NCBI GenBank assembly: GCA_016702335.1
Contig: JADJEF010000020.1
Span: forward strand, 434,001-498,000
Reading direction: 5' to 3'
DNA length: 64,000 nucleotides
Source of the DNA: Rhodocyclaceae bacterium
GTDB taxonomy: Bacteria > Pseudomonadota > Gammaproteobacteria > Burkholderiales > Rhodocyclaceae
Every line of letters begins with the position of its first letter. Positions within the stretch are counted from its first letter, which is position 1. A model generated the notes under the pieces. The model saw only the letters and a list, made by a program, of their open reading frames with translations, did not search any database and was not told the DNA's origin. Position numbers and translations under genes: made by a program. Of the stretch, positions 30,280-40,400 are shown one piece after another.

Positions 30280-32304
30280 ACGCCACCACCACCGCGCCCT
30301 ACCCGCATCTGCTTGCCCCGCTCGATCTCGGCTTCACCACCCTGCGCAATCGTGTCCTGATGGGCTCGATGCACACGGGTCTGGAAGACATCGCCGGCGC
30401 CCATGACCGCATGGCCGCCTTCTATGCCGAGCGCGCCAAGGGTGGTGTCGGCCTGATCGTGACCGGTGGCTTTGCCCCCTAACGAAGACAGCATTGTCAT
30501 GCGTGGCGGGCACGTCTTTGACAATGAGGAAGAAGCGGAGCGTCACAAGACCATTACCAAAGCAGTGCACGACCATGGCGGAAAAATCGCCATGCAGATC
30601 CTGCACACCGGCCGCTATGCCTATACCAAGACGCTCGTGGCACCCTCGGCAATAAAGGCGCCGATCAACCCCATGACGCCGCGCGAGTTGACCGAAGAAG
30701 ACATTCAGCAAACATTCAAGGACTTTGCCCAGTGCTGTGCCATGGCGCAGTTCGCCAACTACGACGGCGTGGAGATCATGGGCTCCGAGGGTTACCTGAT
30801 CAACCAGTTCATCGCCCCGCACACCAACCACCGCACCGACAAATGGGGCGGCAGCTTCGAGAACCGCATCGCCTTCGGCTTGCAGGTCGTGCGCAGCGTG
30901 CGCGAGCGCGTCGGCCCCAACTTCATCATCATCTTCCGCCTCTCGATGCTCGATCTGGTGGATAACGGCAGCACCTGGGACGAAGTGGTCGCCTTGGCCA
31001 AGGAGCTGGAAAAGGCCGGCGTCACCATCATCAATACCGGCATCGGCTGGCACGAGGCGCGCGTCCCCACCATCTACACCGCCGTACCGCGCGGGGCCTT
31101 CACACAGGTGACGCGTCGCCTGATGGGTCAGGTGAAAATTCCTGTGATCACCTCCAACCGCATCAACGACCCGCAACTCGCCGAAGACGTGCTGGCCCGT
31201 GGCGATGCCGACATGGTCTCGATGGCCCGCCCCTTCCTGGCGGACGCACACTTCGTCAACAAGGCGGCAGCCGGCCGCGCTGATGCGATCAACACCTGCA
31301 TTGGCTGCAACCAGGCCTGTCTGGATCACGTGTTCAGCATGCAGATGGCCTCGTGCCTGGTCAATCCCTTTGCCTGTCATGAGCTCGATGTCGAAGTCAC
31401 ACCGACCAAAGCCCCGAAGAAAGTCGCGGTCGTCGGCGCGGGCATGGCTGGCCTCGCCGCCGCCGAGACACTGGCGGTGCGTGGCCATGAGGTCACCGTA
31501 TTTGAAGCCAACGACAAGATCGGCGGCCAGTTCAACTACGCCAAGGCGATTCCGGGCAAGGAAGATTTCAACGACACCTTGCGCTACTTCACCACCCGCA
31601 TGAAAGACCTGAAGGTGCCGGTGCATCTGAATCGCCGTGTTACCAGCGCCGACTTGGCGAATTTCGACCACGTGGCCGTCGCCAGCGGCGTCACCCCGCG
31701 TCTGCCCCCCATCCCTGGCATCGACCATGCCAAGGTACTGAACTACCCCGAGGCGATCATGCACCCGGAAAAGGTGGGCAAGAAAGTGGCGCTGATCGGT
31801 GCCGGCGGCATCGGCTTCGACGTCGCCGAACTGCTCACCCACACCCACAGCGACGACGAAGTCGGTGCCTACCGCAAACAGTGGGGCATCGACGTCAACT
31901 ACACCGACAAGCGCGGTGGACTGGTCGAGCCGCAGATGCCGGAAACGCCGCGTGAAGTCTGGCTGCTGCAGCGCAAAGCCACCAAGCTCGGCGATGGCCT
32001 GGCAAAGACCACGGGCTGGGCGCGCAAGCTGCTGTTGCAAAAGCGTGGGGTGCACATGCATGGCGGTGTCGAGTACGTGAAGATCGACGATGCCGGCCTG
32101 CATATCCGCATCAACAACGAAGATCGTCTGCTGCCCGTCGACACGGTGGTCGTGTGCGCCGGACAGGATTCGTGCCGTGATGTCGTGGCGGGTCTGGAAG
32201 CCGCCGGCAAGCCCTACACGCTGATCGGCGGTGCGGATGTGGCGGCCGAGATCGATGCCAAGCGTGCCATCTGGCAGGCCACCGAGTTCGCCGTCGATTT
32301 CTGA
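30276..32304 (+). pseudogene. 2,4-dienoyl-CoA reductase-like flavoenzyme, frameshifted
   Basis: FadH-type enzyme: N-terminal OYE TIM barrel with FMN, 4Fe-4S cluster (CIGCNQACLDHVF..SCLVNP), then an FAD/NAD(P) domain (VAVVGAGMAGLAAAE, ALIGAGGIGFDVAELL). The first 68 codons end at TAA 30480-30482. With one C fewer in the C5 tract at 30475-30479 the frame continues as FAPNEDS and runs to 32304, about 675 aa in total. So it is either a one-base insertion or a homopolymer reading error. A reversed-sense copy of the dispersed repeat encodes NRRVTSADLA within the flavin domain. Preceded by AAGGAG; overlaps padR. Confidence 0.88.
31631..31660 (-). repeat. 30-bp dispersed repeat, copy 9 (in the fadH-like gene)
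   Basis: Antisense to the gene, read as NRRVTSADLA. The 5' flank is TCGCC in place of TCCGC. The position matches a loop before FDHVAVASG of the flavin domain. Confidence 0.85.
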
Positions 32305-32321
32305 TCGCCGCGACACCGGGC

Positions 32322-33206
32322 ATGGAACTGCAGCGCTGGTCGCACCCGACCTCGGCCGGCTTCAGCCTGCGCGGCTGGCACAGCCCGCCGTCAGGCAAGC
32401 CGGTGCTGCAGTTTGTGCACGGCAACGGCTTTTGCTCACGCAGCTACCAGCCCATGCTGCGACGACTGCATGATCACTTCGACCTGTGGCTGGTCGATGT
32501 GCAAGGCCAGGGCGAGAGCGATGCCGGCGAGGCCTTCGTTGGCTGGCACGGCAATGGCAGGCTTCTGGAAGAAACCACGCACGCCTTGCGCGAACGCTTT
32601 GGCGACGCAGCGCGCTACGCCCTCGGGCATAGCTTCGGGGGCGTCGCCACGGCCTATCTGCTGGCCGCGCAAACGCAGCTTTTTCGCCGGGCGGTGCTGC
32701 TCGACCCGGTGCTGTTCTCACCGATGATGATTGGCGCTTCTGCGTTTTCCGCCTGGCTGGGACGTGATCCGCCCGGCGGTATGTCGGAGCGTGCCCGCCG
32801 GCGCCGGCACACCTGGCCCAATCGCGAGGCCGCCCACGTCGATCTCTACGACCGTGGCATCTTTAAGGGGTGGGATGACGAGGCGCTGCGCGCACACATT
32901 GCACACGCCCTGCGCGACAACTCCGATGGCAGCGTGTCGCTGCGCTGCGCGCCGGATCTCGAAGCGACCATCTTTGCCTCCTGGCCGAAAGCCCTGTGGC
33001 CGACGTTGCGACGCGTGCGCACGCCCACGCTGGTGCTGCACGGTGATATCAGCTACCCCTTCGTCGGCGCATCCGCGCGGCGCTGGGCCAAGGCATGCCC
33101 CAACGTCACCGAGCGCCAGGTGCAAGGTGGCCACTGTTTCATGCAGCAACACCCCGACGACACGGCTCGGGCCGTGACCAACTTTCTTCTCACGGAGACC
33201 TCATGA
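32322..33206 (+). CDS. Alpha/beta hydrolase
   Basis: 294 aa, cytoplasmic. Oxyanion region QFVHGNGFCSRSY, nucleophile elbow GHSFGGVATAYLL, acid likely in LVLHGDISYPF and the catalytic His in VQGGHCFMQQHP. Third gene of the PadR-headed operon; its stop overlaps the SnoaL start (ATGA). Substrate unknown; the flavoenzyme neighbour suggests catabolism of an unsaturated acyl or alicyclic compound, which is inference. Confidence 0.85.
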   Translation: MELQRWSHPTSAGFSLRGWHSPPSGKPVLQFVHGNGFCSRSYQPMLRRLHDHFDLWLVDVQGQGESDAGEAFVGWHGNGRLLEETTHALRERFGDAARYALGHSFGGVATAYLLAAQTQLFRRAVLLDPVLFSPMMIGASAFSAWLGRDPPGGMSERARRRRHTWPNREAAHVDLYDRGIFKGWDDEALRAHIAHALRDNSDGSVSLRCAPDLEATIFASWPKALWPTLRRVRTPTLVLHGDISYPFVGASARRWAKACPNVTERQVQGGHCFMQQHPDDTARAVTNFLLTETS

Positions 33207-33637
33207 GCTTGACCAACCTGAACCCCGCCGCTCAAACCACCCTCGACCAATGGCACCAGATGCTTCTCGCTGGCGACCTGAGCGGCCTGCCCGCGCTGCT
33301 GCACCCTGACGCGGTATTCCGCTCGCCCATGGCGCATACGCCTTACCCCGGCGCAATGATGGTCAATCTGATCTTGAATACGGTGTCGAAAGTCTTCAGC
33401 GACTTCACCTACCACCGTGAATTCGCCACCGACGACGGCCTGAGTGCAATTCTCGAATTCAGCGCCAGGGTGGGCGACAAAGCGCTCAAGGGTATCGACA
33501 TGATCCGTTTCAACGAACAGGGCCAGATTGTCGACTTTGAAGTCATGATTCGCCCGATGAGCGGCCTGCAGGCGCTGGGGGCGGAGATGGCGCAGCGACT
33601 GGCACCCTATCTCGCAAAAGCCGCGCCCGCGCACTGA
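33203..33637 (+). CDS. SnoaL-like (NTF2-fold) protein
   Basis: 144 aa: LDQWHQMLLAGDLSGLPALL, HPDAVFRSPMAHTPYPG, KGIDMIRFNEQGQIVDFEVM, a cone-shaped NTF2 fold as in SnoaL/ketosteroid isomerase proteins. Catalytic residues cannot be assigned. Last gene of the padR operon, translationally coupled to the hydrolase and preceded by a GGAG site. Confidence 0.8.
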   Translation: MSLTNLNPAAQTTLDQWHQMLLAGDLSGLPALLHPDAVFRSPMAHTPYPGAMMVNLILNTVSKVFSDFTYHREFATDDGLSAILEFSARVGDKALKGIDMIRFNEQGQIVDFEVMIRPMSGLQALGAEMAQRLAPYLAKAAPAH

Positions 33638-33697
33638 GTCGCCCCCTGCACAGGCCTCGCGGTACACTTCTGAATCAATCACCGCACTGGAATCGCA

Positions 33698-34573
33698 ATG
33701 AACCTGCTGATCACGAGCCTGCTGGCGGCTGCCACACTGACCTTCGCCACCTTGTCGATGGCGACCGAGCCGACGCTCAAATTCGGCGTCGGCCTGTTCC
33801 AGCCCGACAAAGAGAAAAACGATGCCACCTATCGCCCGTTGGCCAATTATCTGGAACAACAGCTGGGCCGCAAGGTCGAGTTGCGCACCGTCGATACCTG
33901 GGAAGGACTGGCCAAATCCCTGGCCAATGGCGAAACCGATCTGGCGCTGATGGGCCCCTGGGGCTATGTGCTGGCCAATAACGAAGCTGACGCGCAGGTG
34001 GTCTCGACCATACTCTATGACGGCAAGCCCGAGTATTTCGCGATCATGATTACCCATCCGGACTCGGGTATCCGCTCGCCGGCTGATCTGAAAGGCAAGA
34101 CCTTTGCTTTTGGCGACAAGGGTTCAACTTCGGGTTACCTGATTCCGCTGCACTACTTCATGACCCAGGGCATTACGCCGGAAAGCTATTTCGCCAGGGT
34201 GCTGTACACCAAGCATCAGGCCATCGAGACGCAGGTGACGCAGGGCGCGCTGGATGCCGGAGCCGACTACAACCGCAACCGTGATGCCATGATCGAACAA
34301 GGTCTGATCAAGGCCGATCGATCAGTGGTTTTCTGGACCTCGCCACCGCTGCCCAACGATGCCTTCGCTGTCCGCAGCGAACTGGCCAAGGACAGCGCTT
34401 TCGTTGCCCGTCTGCAAAAAGCGCTGGAGGGTGTCGGCCCGGCACTGAAGCACCAGCCAACGCTGCTCCCCGCCCATTACACCGGCTTTGTGACGCGTGA
34501 CAACCTGTTCTACAAACCCATCCGCGACGCCGGCCTGGCGACCGGCAAGCTGCAACCCAAGCGTCAGCCGTGA
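33698..34573 (+). CDS. phnD: Phosphonate/phosphite-type ABC transporter, binding protein
   Basis: 291 aa with signal peptide (MNLLITSLLAAATLTFATL, cleavage after SMA). PhnD-like fold: FGVGLFQPDKEKNDATYRPL, ETDLALMGPWGYVLAN, LKGKTFAFGDKGSTSGYLIP. The STSG motif binds the phosphonate oxygens in PhnD/PtxB proteins. First gene of a tight four-gene operon (GTGA and ATGA overlaps). The ligand (phosphonate, phosphite or an ester) cannot be read from sequence. Confidence 0.88.
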   Translation: MNLLITSLLAAATLTFATLSMATEPTLKFGVGLFQPDKEKNDATYRPLANYLEQQLGRKVELRTVDTWEGLAKSLANGETDLALMGPWGYVLANNEADAQVVSTILYDGKPEYFAIMITHPDSGIRSPADLKGKTFAFGDKGSTSGYLIPLHYFMTQGITPESYFARVLYTKHQAIETQVTQGALDAGADYNRNRDAMIEQGLIKADRSVVFWTSPPLPNDAFAVRSELAKDSAFVARLQKALEGVGPALKHQPTLLPAHYTGFVTRDNLFYKPIRDAGLATGKLQPKRQP

Positions 34574-35463
34574 CCTTCGGGCTTGCCCTGCCGGCCCCGC
34601 TGCGCCGGTACCGTGGGCGTCTTGGTTTTGCCGGCTTGGTGCTGCTCTATGGCGCATTGATCGCACTGGCGCTGGGTAGCCTGATCGCCGATGACGAATT
34701 GTCGGCCGGGCGTAATCCGCTGGCCAATCTGATCAAGACCGTGGGTGAGTTTGCCCGGCCGAGTTTTGTGGATGTCTGGCTGGGTGATCCGCAGCTGGAA
34801 TACCGCAGCGACGATGGCACCGTCTTGCGGGTCGAGGACCGCCGTGTCGTCGAGCAGCAGTTTCTGACCGCGCTGGCGGGTGCCACATGGACTACCTTCG
34901 TTATTGGCACGCTGGGTTCGCTGCTCGGTGCCCTGATGGCCCTGCCCCTGGGCGTACTGACGGCGCGCAATCTGGGCGCGCCGGCGGCACTGGCGCTGCC
35001 GGCCAAGGCGGTGCTCAATACCAGCCGCGCCATTCATACGCTGGTCTTCGGTTTGCTTCTCGTGGGCATCGTTGGCCTCGGCCCGACCGCGGGCATTCTG
35101 GCGATTGCCTTCCATTCGCTGGGCACCTACGGCAAGCTCTACGCCGAAGCCATTGAAACGCTCGACATGCAGGCCATCGAGGCTGTGCGTGCGGTAGGGG
35201 CCAGTCCGCTGCAGGTCTTTTTCAACGGCGTCTGGCCGGCGGTATTGCCGCAATTCGTCTCGCAGCATTTGTATATCTGGGAATACAACATCCGCGACTC
35301 CACAGTACTCGGCCTGATCGGTGCCGGCGGGCTGGGGCTGCTGATTACCGAAGCCACCTCGCTGTTTCAGTGGGACCGGCTGGCCACGATACTGCTGGTG
35401 GTGGTGGTGCTCGTTGCCAGCTTCGACGCCCTGAGTCGGCGCATCCGTAGCGCCTTGCTATGA
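34570..35463 (+). CDS. phnE: Phosphonate-type ABC transporter permease
   Basis: 297 aa, GTG start overlapping the phnD stop. Six predicted membrane segments, for example AGLVLLYGALIALALGSLIA and LVFGLLLVGIVGLGPTAGIL. The EAA loop is EAIETLDMQAIEAVRAVGAS, with NIRDSTVLGLIGAGGLGLLI near the end, as in PhnE. Gene order here is D-E-C. Confidence 0.9.
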   Translation: MTFGLALPAPLRRYRGRLGFAGLVLLYGALIALALGSLIADDELSAGRNPLANLIKTVGEFARPSFVDVWLGDPQLEYRSDDGTVLRVEDRRVVEQQFLTALAGATWTTFVIGTLGSLLGALMALPLGVLTARNLGAPAALALPAKAVLNTSRAIHTLVFGLLLVGIVGLGPTAGILAIAFHSLGTYGKLYAEAIETLDMQAIEAVRAVGASPLQVFFNGVWPAVLPQFVSQHLYIWEYNIRDSTVLGLIGAGGLGLLITEATSLFQWDRLATILLVVVVLVASFDALSRRIRSALL

Positions 35464-36293
35464 CCCCCACGCATCCCCAAGTCGGCGCTGGTGACACGGC
35501 GATACGGCTCGCAGGCGTGCGCTGTGTGCTGGGGCGCACTCTGACGCTGAACATCGACACCCTGCACGTCACCCGGGGCGAGCGCATCGCCATCATTGGC
35601 CCCAATGGTGCTGGAAAATCATCGCTGCTACGCCTGATCTCAGGCTTTCTCCCCCTCGGCGCAGGCACCGTCGAGGTTCTCGGGCAACGTCCGACCGGCA
35701 AAGCAATCCGCCCGCTGCGCTGCCGTATCGGGCAGGTCTTGCAGGGCTTGCACCTGGTGCAACGTCTATCTGCGCTCGACAATGTGCTGATCGGTGCTCT
35801 GGGGCGGCGCTCCGGCTGGCGTACCTGGCTGCGCTGGTACGGCGCAGATGACATCGCCGAGGCCGAGTCGGCGCTGACGCGCGTTGGCCTGAGCAGCAAG
35901 ATCGATTGCCGAGTGGATGCCCTCTCGGGCGGCGAACGTCAGCGTGTCGCGATTGCCCGCATGCTGATGCAGCAGCCCGAGCTCATCCTCGCTGACGAGC
36001 CCACGGCGGCACTCGATCCGCAAGCGGCTAAAGAAGCCTGCACGTTGCTGGCCGATACCGCCAGCGGCAAGACACTCGTGTCCATTGTCCATAACCCCGA
36101 TCTGCTGCCACTGCTGGCCGATCGCGTGATCGGCGTTCGCCACGGGCGCATCCTCTTCGACCTGCCCGTGAGCGTGCTCAACGAGTCGCATCTTGGCGAC
36201 CTGTATGCCGGTACGCTGACAGCGGAACTCGCGGGGCCGGCTGCGCCTGACTCGGGCAAGCTTCCTGCGCAGTTGCGTCACGTTGCCCCATGA
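35460..36293 (+). CDS. phnC: Phosphonate-type ABC transporter ATPase
   Basis: 277 aa. Walker A GPNGAGKSS, Q-loop GQVLQGLHL, signature LSGGERQRVAIARML, Walker B LILADEPTAALDP, H-loop VSIVHNPD. The first dozen residues come from dispersed repeat copy 10 (PQVGAGDTAI placed right after the start codon), after which the normal beta strand (LAGVRCVLG) begins. ATGA overlap with phnE and with the following phosphoesterase. Confidence 0.92.
   Translation: MTPTHPQVGAGDTAIRLAGVRCVLGRTLTLNIDTLHVTRGERIAIIGPNGAGKSSLLRLISGFLPLGAGTVEVLGQRPTGKAIRPLRCRIGQVLQGLHLVQRLSALDNVLIGALGRRSGWRTWLRWYGADDIAEAESALTRVGLSSKIDCRVDALSGGERQRVAIARMLMQQPELILADEPTAALDPQAAKEACTLLADTASGKTLVSIVHNPDLLPLLADRVIGVRHGRILFDLPVSVLNESHLGDLYAGTLTAELAGPAAPDSGKLPAQLRHVAP
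35474..35503 (+). repeat. 30-bp dispersed repeat, copy 10 (phnC N-terminus)
   Basis: 5' flank TCCCC. Lies 14 bp after the start codon and codes for PQVGAGDTAI, forming the N-terminal tail of PhnC. Confidence 0.92.
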
Positions 36294-37276
36294 GCACGGT
36301 ATCCGGCCGCACCTGCCCACTTCGCTATCGCTACCACCCGCGCACACTGCGTGATTGCCCGGAGACGGCCAGCCAAACCTTGTATGTCATTGGTGGCCTG
36401 TACGGCAACCTGCCCGCCCTGCGCGCGATCGAAGCCATGGCGGCGGCCGAAGCCGGGCCGTTAACCTTGTGCTTCAACGGCGACTTCAACTGGTTCAACA
36501 GCGACCCGGCAGGCTTCGCCGCGATCAATGCGGCCGTACTGCGCCATGACGCCTGCCAGGGCAACGTCGAAGCGGAGTTGTATGCTCCCGGCGATGAGGC
36601 CGGCTGCGGCTGCGCCTATCCGGAAGCGGTAGACGCTGGCGTGGTAGAGCGTTCGAACGCCATCCATGCACGACTGAAGCAAACGGCGCAGCTCTATCCG
36701 GAGATTCTGCAGCAGTTGGAGACGCTGCCGATGGTGCGGCGCTACCGCGTGGGTACTGCAACGGTCGGCGTGGTTCACGGGGATGCCGAGTCGTTAGCGG
36801 GCTGGCGGTTCGATATCACCGCCCTGGATGATCCCGCCAACCAAGACTGGCTAGGCCATGCCTTCAAGCAGGCGGGTGTCGATATTTTTGCCAGTTCGCA
36901 TACCTGCCTGCCGGTACTCAGGCGGTTCGAAGTGAATCGCGCAGAAAAACTGATCGTCAATAACGGCGCGGCCGGCATGCCGAATCTGCACGGATCGCAG
37001 CACGGCATCATCACCCGGATAGCACGCACTCGCAGCCCCCATGAAGCCCTGTACGGTGCTCGCCTCAAAACGCTGTACGTCGACGCGCTCGCGGTTTGTT
37101 ACGATCAAAGCGCGTGGGAGCGAGATTTTTTGGCCAATTGGCCGGCCGGATCACCCGCTTACGAGTCGTACTTTTCGCGGATTCATCACGGTACTGAGCA
37201 CGCGGTGGCGCAGGCGTTTCAGGGAAGCGCCATCATCGCGACAGGCGGCGACATTTCCCCAAGTCGGCGCTGGTAA
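36290..37276 (+). CDS. Calcineurin-like metallophosphoesterase
   Basis: 328 aa. Metal-binding motifs of the fold, in slightly altered form: YVIGGLYGNLPALRAIE (usually GD.HGN), FNGDFNWF, GNVE, VVHGDAE and SSHTCLPVL. It is coupled by ATGA to phnC, so it may act on the imported phosphorus compound. The C-terminus GGDISPSRRW and the TAA stop are supplied by dispersed repeat copy 11. The first Asp of the usual GDIHG motif appears to be Gly, so metal binding may be altered. Confidence 0.75.
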   Translation: MSTVSGRTCPLRYRYHPRTLRDCPETASQTLYVIGGLYGNLPALRAIEAMAAAEAGPLTLCFNGDFNWFNSDPAGFAAINAAVLRHDACQGNVEAELYAPGDEAGCGCAYPEAVDAGVVERSNAIHARLKQTAQLYPEILQQLETLPMVRRYRVGTATVGVVHGDAESLAGWRFDITALDDPANQDWLGHAFKQAGVDIFASSHTCLPVLRRFEVNRAEKLIVNNGAAGMPNLHGSQHGIITRIARTRSPHEALYGARLKTLYVDALAVCYDQSAWERDFLANWPAGSPAYESYFSRIHHGTEHAVAQAFQGSAIIATGGDISPSRRW

Positions 37277-37285
37277 CACGGCGAT
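37256..37285 (+). repeat. 30-bp dispersed repeat, copy 11 (supplies a stop codon)
   Basis: 5' flank TCCCC, variable stretch TAAC. Read in the frame that hits TAA, so it ends the phosphoesterase with SPSRRW. It extends 9 bp past the stop. Confidence 0.92.
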
Positions 37286-37442
37286 TGCACCCCCGGACGC
37301 GATCCGCTAGTACGGCTCACGCCTCCGGACAGGCACGCGATACCAATGCGCTGATCAGCCCAGCCTGTTGACGGGCGCGGGACGCTGGCTGGGTCCTGGA
37401 AAGCGCTCGTGTGTATTCCCCTGAAGGCGGTGCTTGGGCAAA

Positions 37443-40400
37443 CTATCTCGGACTGGCACTCGCTGTCTGGCGCTCGCGGTAGCGACGCACCCCGCTCGTC
37501 AATGCCTGTACTCCGTCGTCAACAAAGGTGAACACCACGGGAATGACCAGCAGACTGAGGAAGGTCGAGGTAATCAGCCCGCCGATCACCACAATGGCCA
37601 TCGGCGCGCGGAAGCTCGGGTCATTCCCCAGACCGATCGCAATTGGCAGCATACCGGCACCCATCGCCACCGTGGTCATGATGATCGGCCGGGCACGCTT
37701 TCGGCAGGCATCAACCAGGGCGTCGTAGCGACTGAAATGACTGTCGCCGGAATGCTCGCGGCGCGCAATGATCACGTAATCGACCAGCAAAATGGAGTTT
37801 TTGGTGGCAATGCCCATGAGCATGATCAGACCGATCATCGAGGGCATCGAGATCGCCGTGCCGGTGACAAACAGTGCCAGAAACGCCCCGGGAATCGACA
37901 GCACCAGTGCGACAAGAATGGTCATCGGCTGCACGAAATCACGGAACAGCAGCACCAGCACCATGTAGATGCAAAGCACACCGGTGCCCATGGCCAGGGC
38001 AAAACTGGCAAACAGCTCGCCCATGGCTTCCGCATCGCCTACCACCGCCTGACTCACGCCGGCCGGCAGCTGCTTGAGGCTGGGCAGTTGCTTAAGCCGT
38101 TGTTCGACCTCGCCCAGCGGCACGCCGTTGAGCTCGATTTCGAAATTGACGTTGCGAAGCCGGTCGTAGCGAAAGATCTCGGTCGGGCCACTGGCAAACT
38201 CGAGATCGACGACATTGCCCAAAGGCATCGGACCGGCGGCACCCATGACCGGCAACTGCGCCAGCAGCGCGACATCCTGCCGTGCCTCAGGCGGCAACCT
38301 GACCACAATGGGTATCTGCCGCTTGGTGAGGTTGAGCTTGGGCAGGGCGGCGTTGTAATCCCCCGCCGTGGCGATGCGCAGCGCATCGGCAATCGCCTCG
38401 GTGGTCACGCCTTGCAGCGCGGCGCGGGCGGGGTCCGGGCGCACCACCAACTCGGGGCGGGTCAGGCTGGCCGTGGTCCAGATATTGCCGACATCGCCCA
38501 TGACCGGCGAGGTGCGCAGATCGCGCTCGACCTGCTGTGCGGTTTGCGAGAGCAGATCGCCATCTTCGCTCGCCAGCACCAGCACGTACTTCTCAGCCGA
38601 GCCACCAAAGCCAACCTTGACCTGAACACCGGGCAAGACCGCCAGCGCCTGACGCAACTCACGCTCGACCTGCTGCTTGGTCACGCCCTTGCGCTCACTG
38701 CGTGCGATCAGATTGATGGTCAGCGTCGATTTGCGCACCTCATCACCTGCCGAGGGCGCGAACGGATCGGCCCCTGAACGACCCCCGCCTATCGCGGTGT
38801 AGACCATGCGCACGTTCGGGTTCTTCCTCACGATTTCACGCGCTTGCTCGGCGATCTCGTAGGACTCCTTAAAAGTGCTGCCCGGCGCCAGCGAGAGGTA
38901 GACCTGCGTTTGCGAGAGATCATCAGGGGGAATAAAGCCCGTGCCGAGCAGAGGTACCAGCGCAAATGAACCGAAGAAAAACACCGTAGCCGCGACGGTA
39001 GTGCGCCAGCGATGCTTGATACAAAACTCGACCCATGACAAATAGCGCGGCATCCACGAGGGCTCCGCTTCGCTGTCATGGCGAGGTGGTTTGAGGATGT
39101 ACGCGGCCATCATGGGCGTGAGCATGCGCGCCACGACCAGCGAGGTGAATACAGCCACCGCCGCTGTCCAGCCGAATTGCACAAAAAATTTGCCCGAGAC
39201 GCCATCCATAAACGCTGTGGGCAGAAACACGGCGATCAGCGTGAATGTCGTCGCAATCACCGCCAAGCCGATTTCGTCAGCCGCTTCCATGGCGGCCTGA
39301 TACGGCGTTTTACCCATGCGCAGGTGGCGCATGATGTTTTCGATTTCGACGATGGCGTCGTCAACCAGAATACCTACCACCAGCGAGATCGATAGCGTGG
39401 TCACCACGTTAAGGCTGAAGCCCATGAGGTACATCGCACCAAAGGTGGGAATGATCGACAGGGGTAGCGCAGTGGCCGAGACGAAGGTCGCGCGCCAATC
39501 GCGCAGAAACAGCCAGACCACGATCACCGCGAGGATGGCGCCTTCGACCAGCAACCACATTGAACCTTCAAAATTCTCGACCACCGGATCGACGAAATTG
39601 AAGGCTTCGGTCAAAGCAATATCGGGGTGCTCGGCCTTGAGCGCGTCCAGCTTGGCGTGCACCGCATGCATCACCTGCACCTCGCCGGCTCCGCGGCTGC
39701 GAACGATCTCGAAGCCAACCACCGGCTTGCCATCAAGCAGTGCGGCCGAACGTTTCTCGGCAACACCGTCATTCACGCGGGCAATCTGATCGAGACGCAC
39801 ACGACGGCCGTCACTCAGCGGAATTTCCAGCGCGGCCAACCCTTGTACGTCGGTCACCGTACCCAAGGTACGCACGGATTGTTCGATACCGCCGACATCC
39901 GCTCTACCCCCCGGGGCGTCCTGCTGCACGGCACGCAGCGTGCGCGAAATATCGCCCGCCGTCACCCCCAGAGAGAGCATCCGAACCGGATCAACCTCGA
40001 TGCCGACCTCACGCGTCACTCCCCCCACCCGCGCAACGGCACCCACACCTGGCACGCTAAGCAAGGCTTTGGTCACGTTATGATCCACAAACCACGACAG
40101 CGCTTCTTCGTCCATCGCACCGGTGCCGGATTCGACGGTGTAAGTCAGTATCGGCGTGCCCGAGAGATTGACGCGCGATATGACCGGCTCATCGAGTGCA
40201 CCGGGCAGGTCCGAGCGCACGCGGGCCACCGCATCGCGCACCTCGTCGATCGCCTCTTGCGTCGGCTTTTCGAGACGGAACTCGATGGTGACAACGACCG
40301 TGCCCTGTGCCGCCGTGGTGTAGATGTGCTTGATGCCCTGAAGAGTGGCGAGGCTGTTTTCCAGCTTGCGTGCGACCTCGGTTTCCATCTGTGCCGGTGC

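Noticed and set aside
30334..32316. A 660-codon open frame on the minus strand opposite the dienoyl-CoA reductase-like gene
   Set aside because: It mirrors the coding strand of a gene with clear family motifs; long antisense frames are expected at this GC content.
37434..38777. A 447-codon plus-strand frame opposite the RND permease
   Set aside because: Composition is His/Gln-rich shadow translation; the minus strand encodes an intact RND protein.
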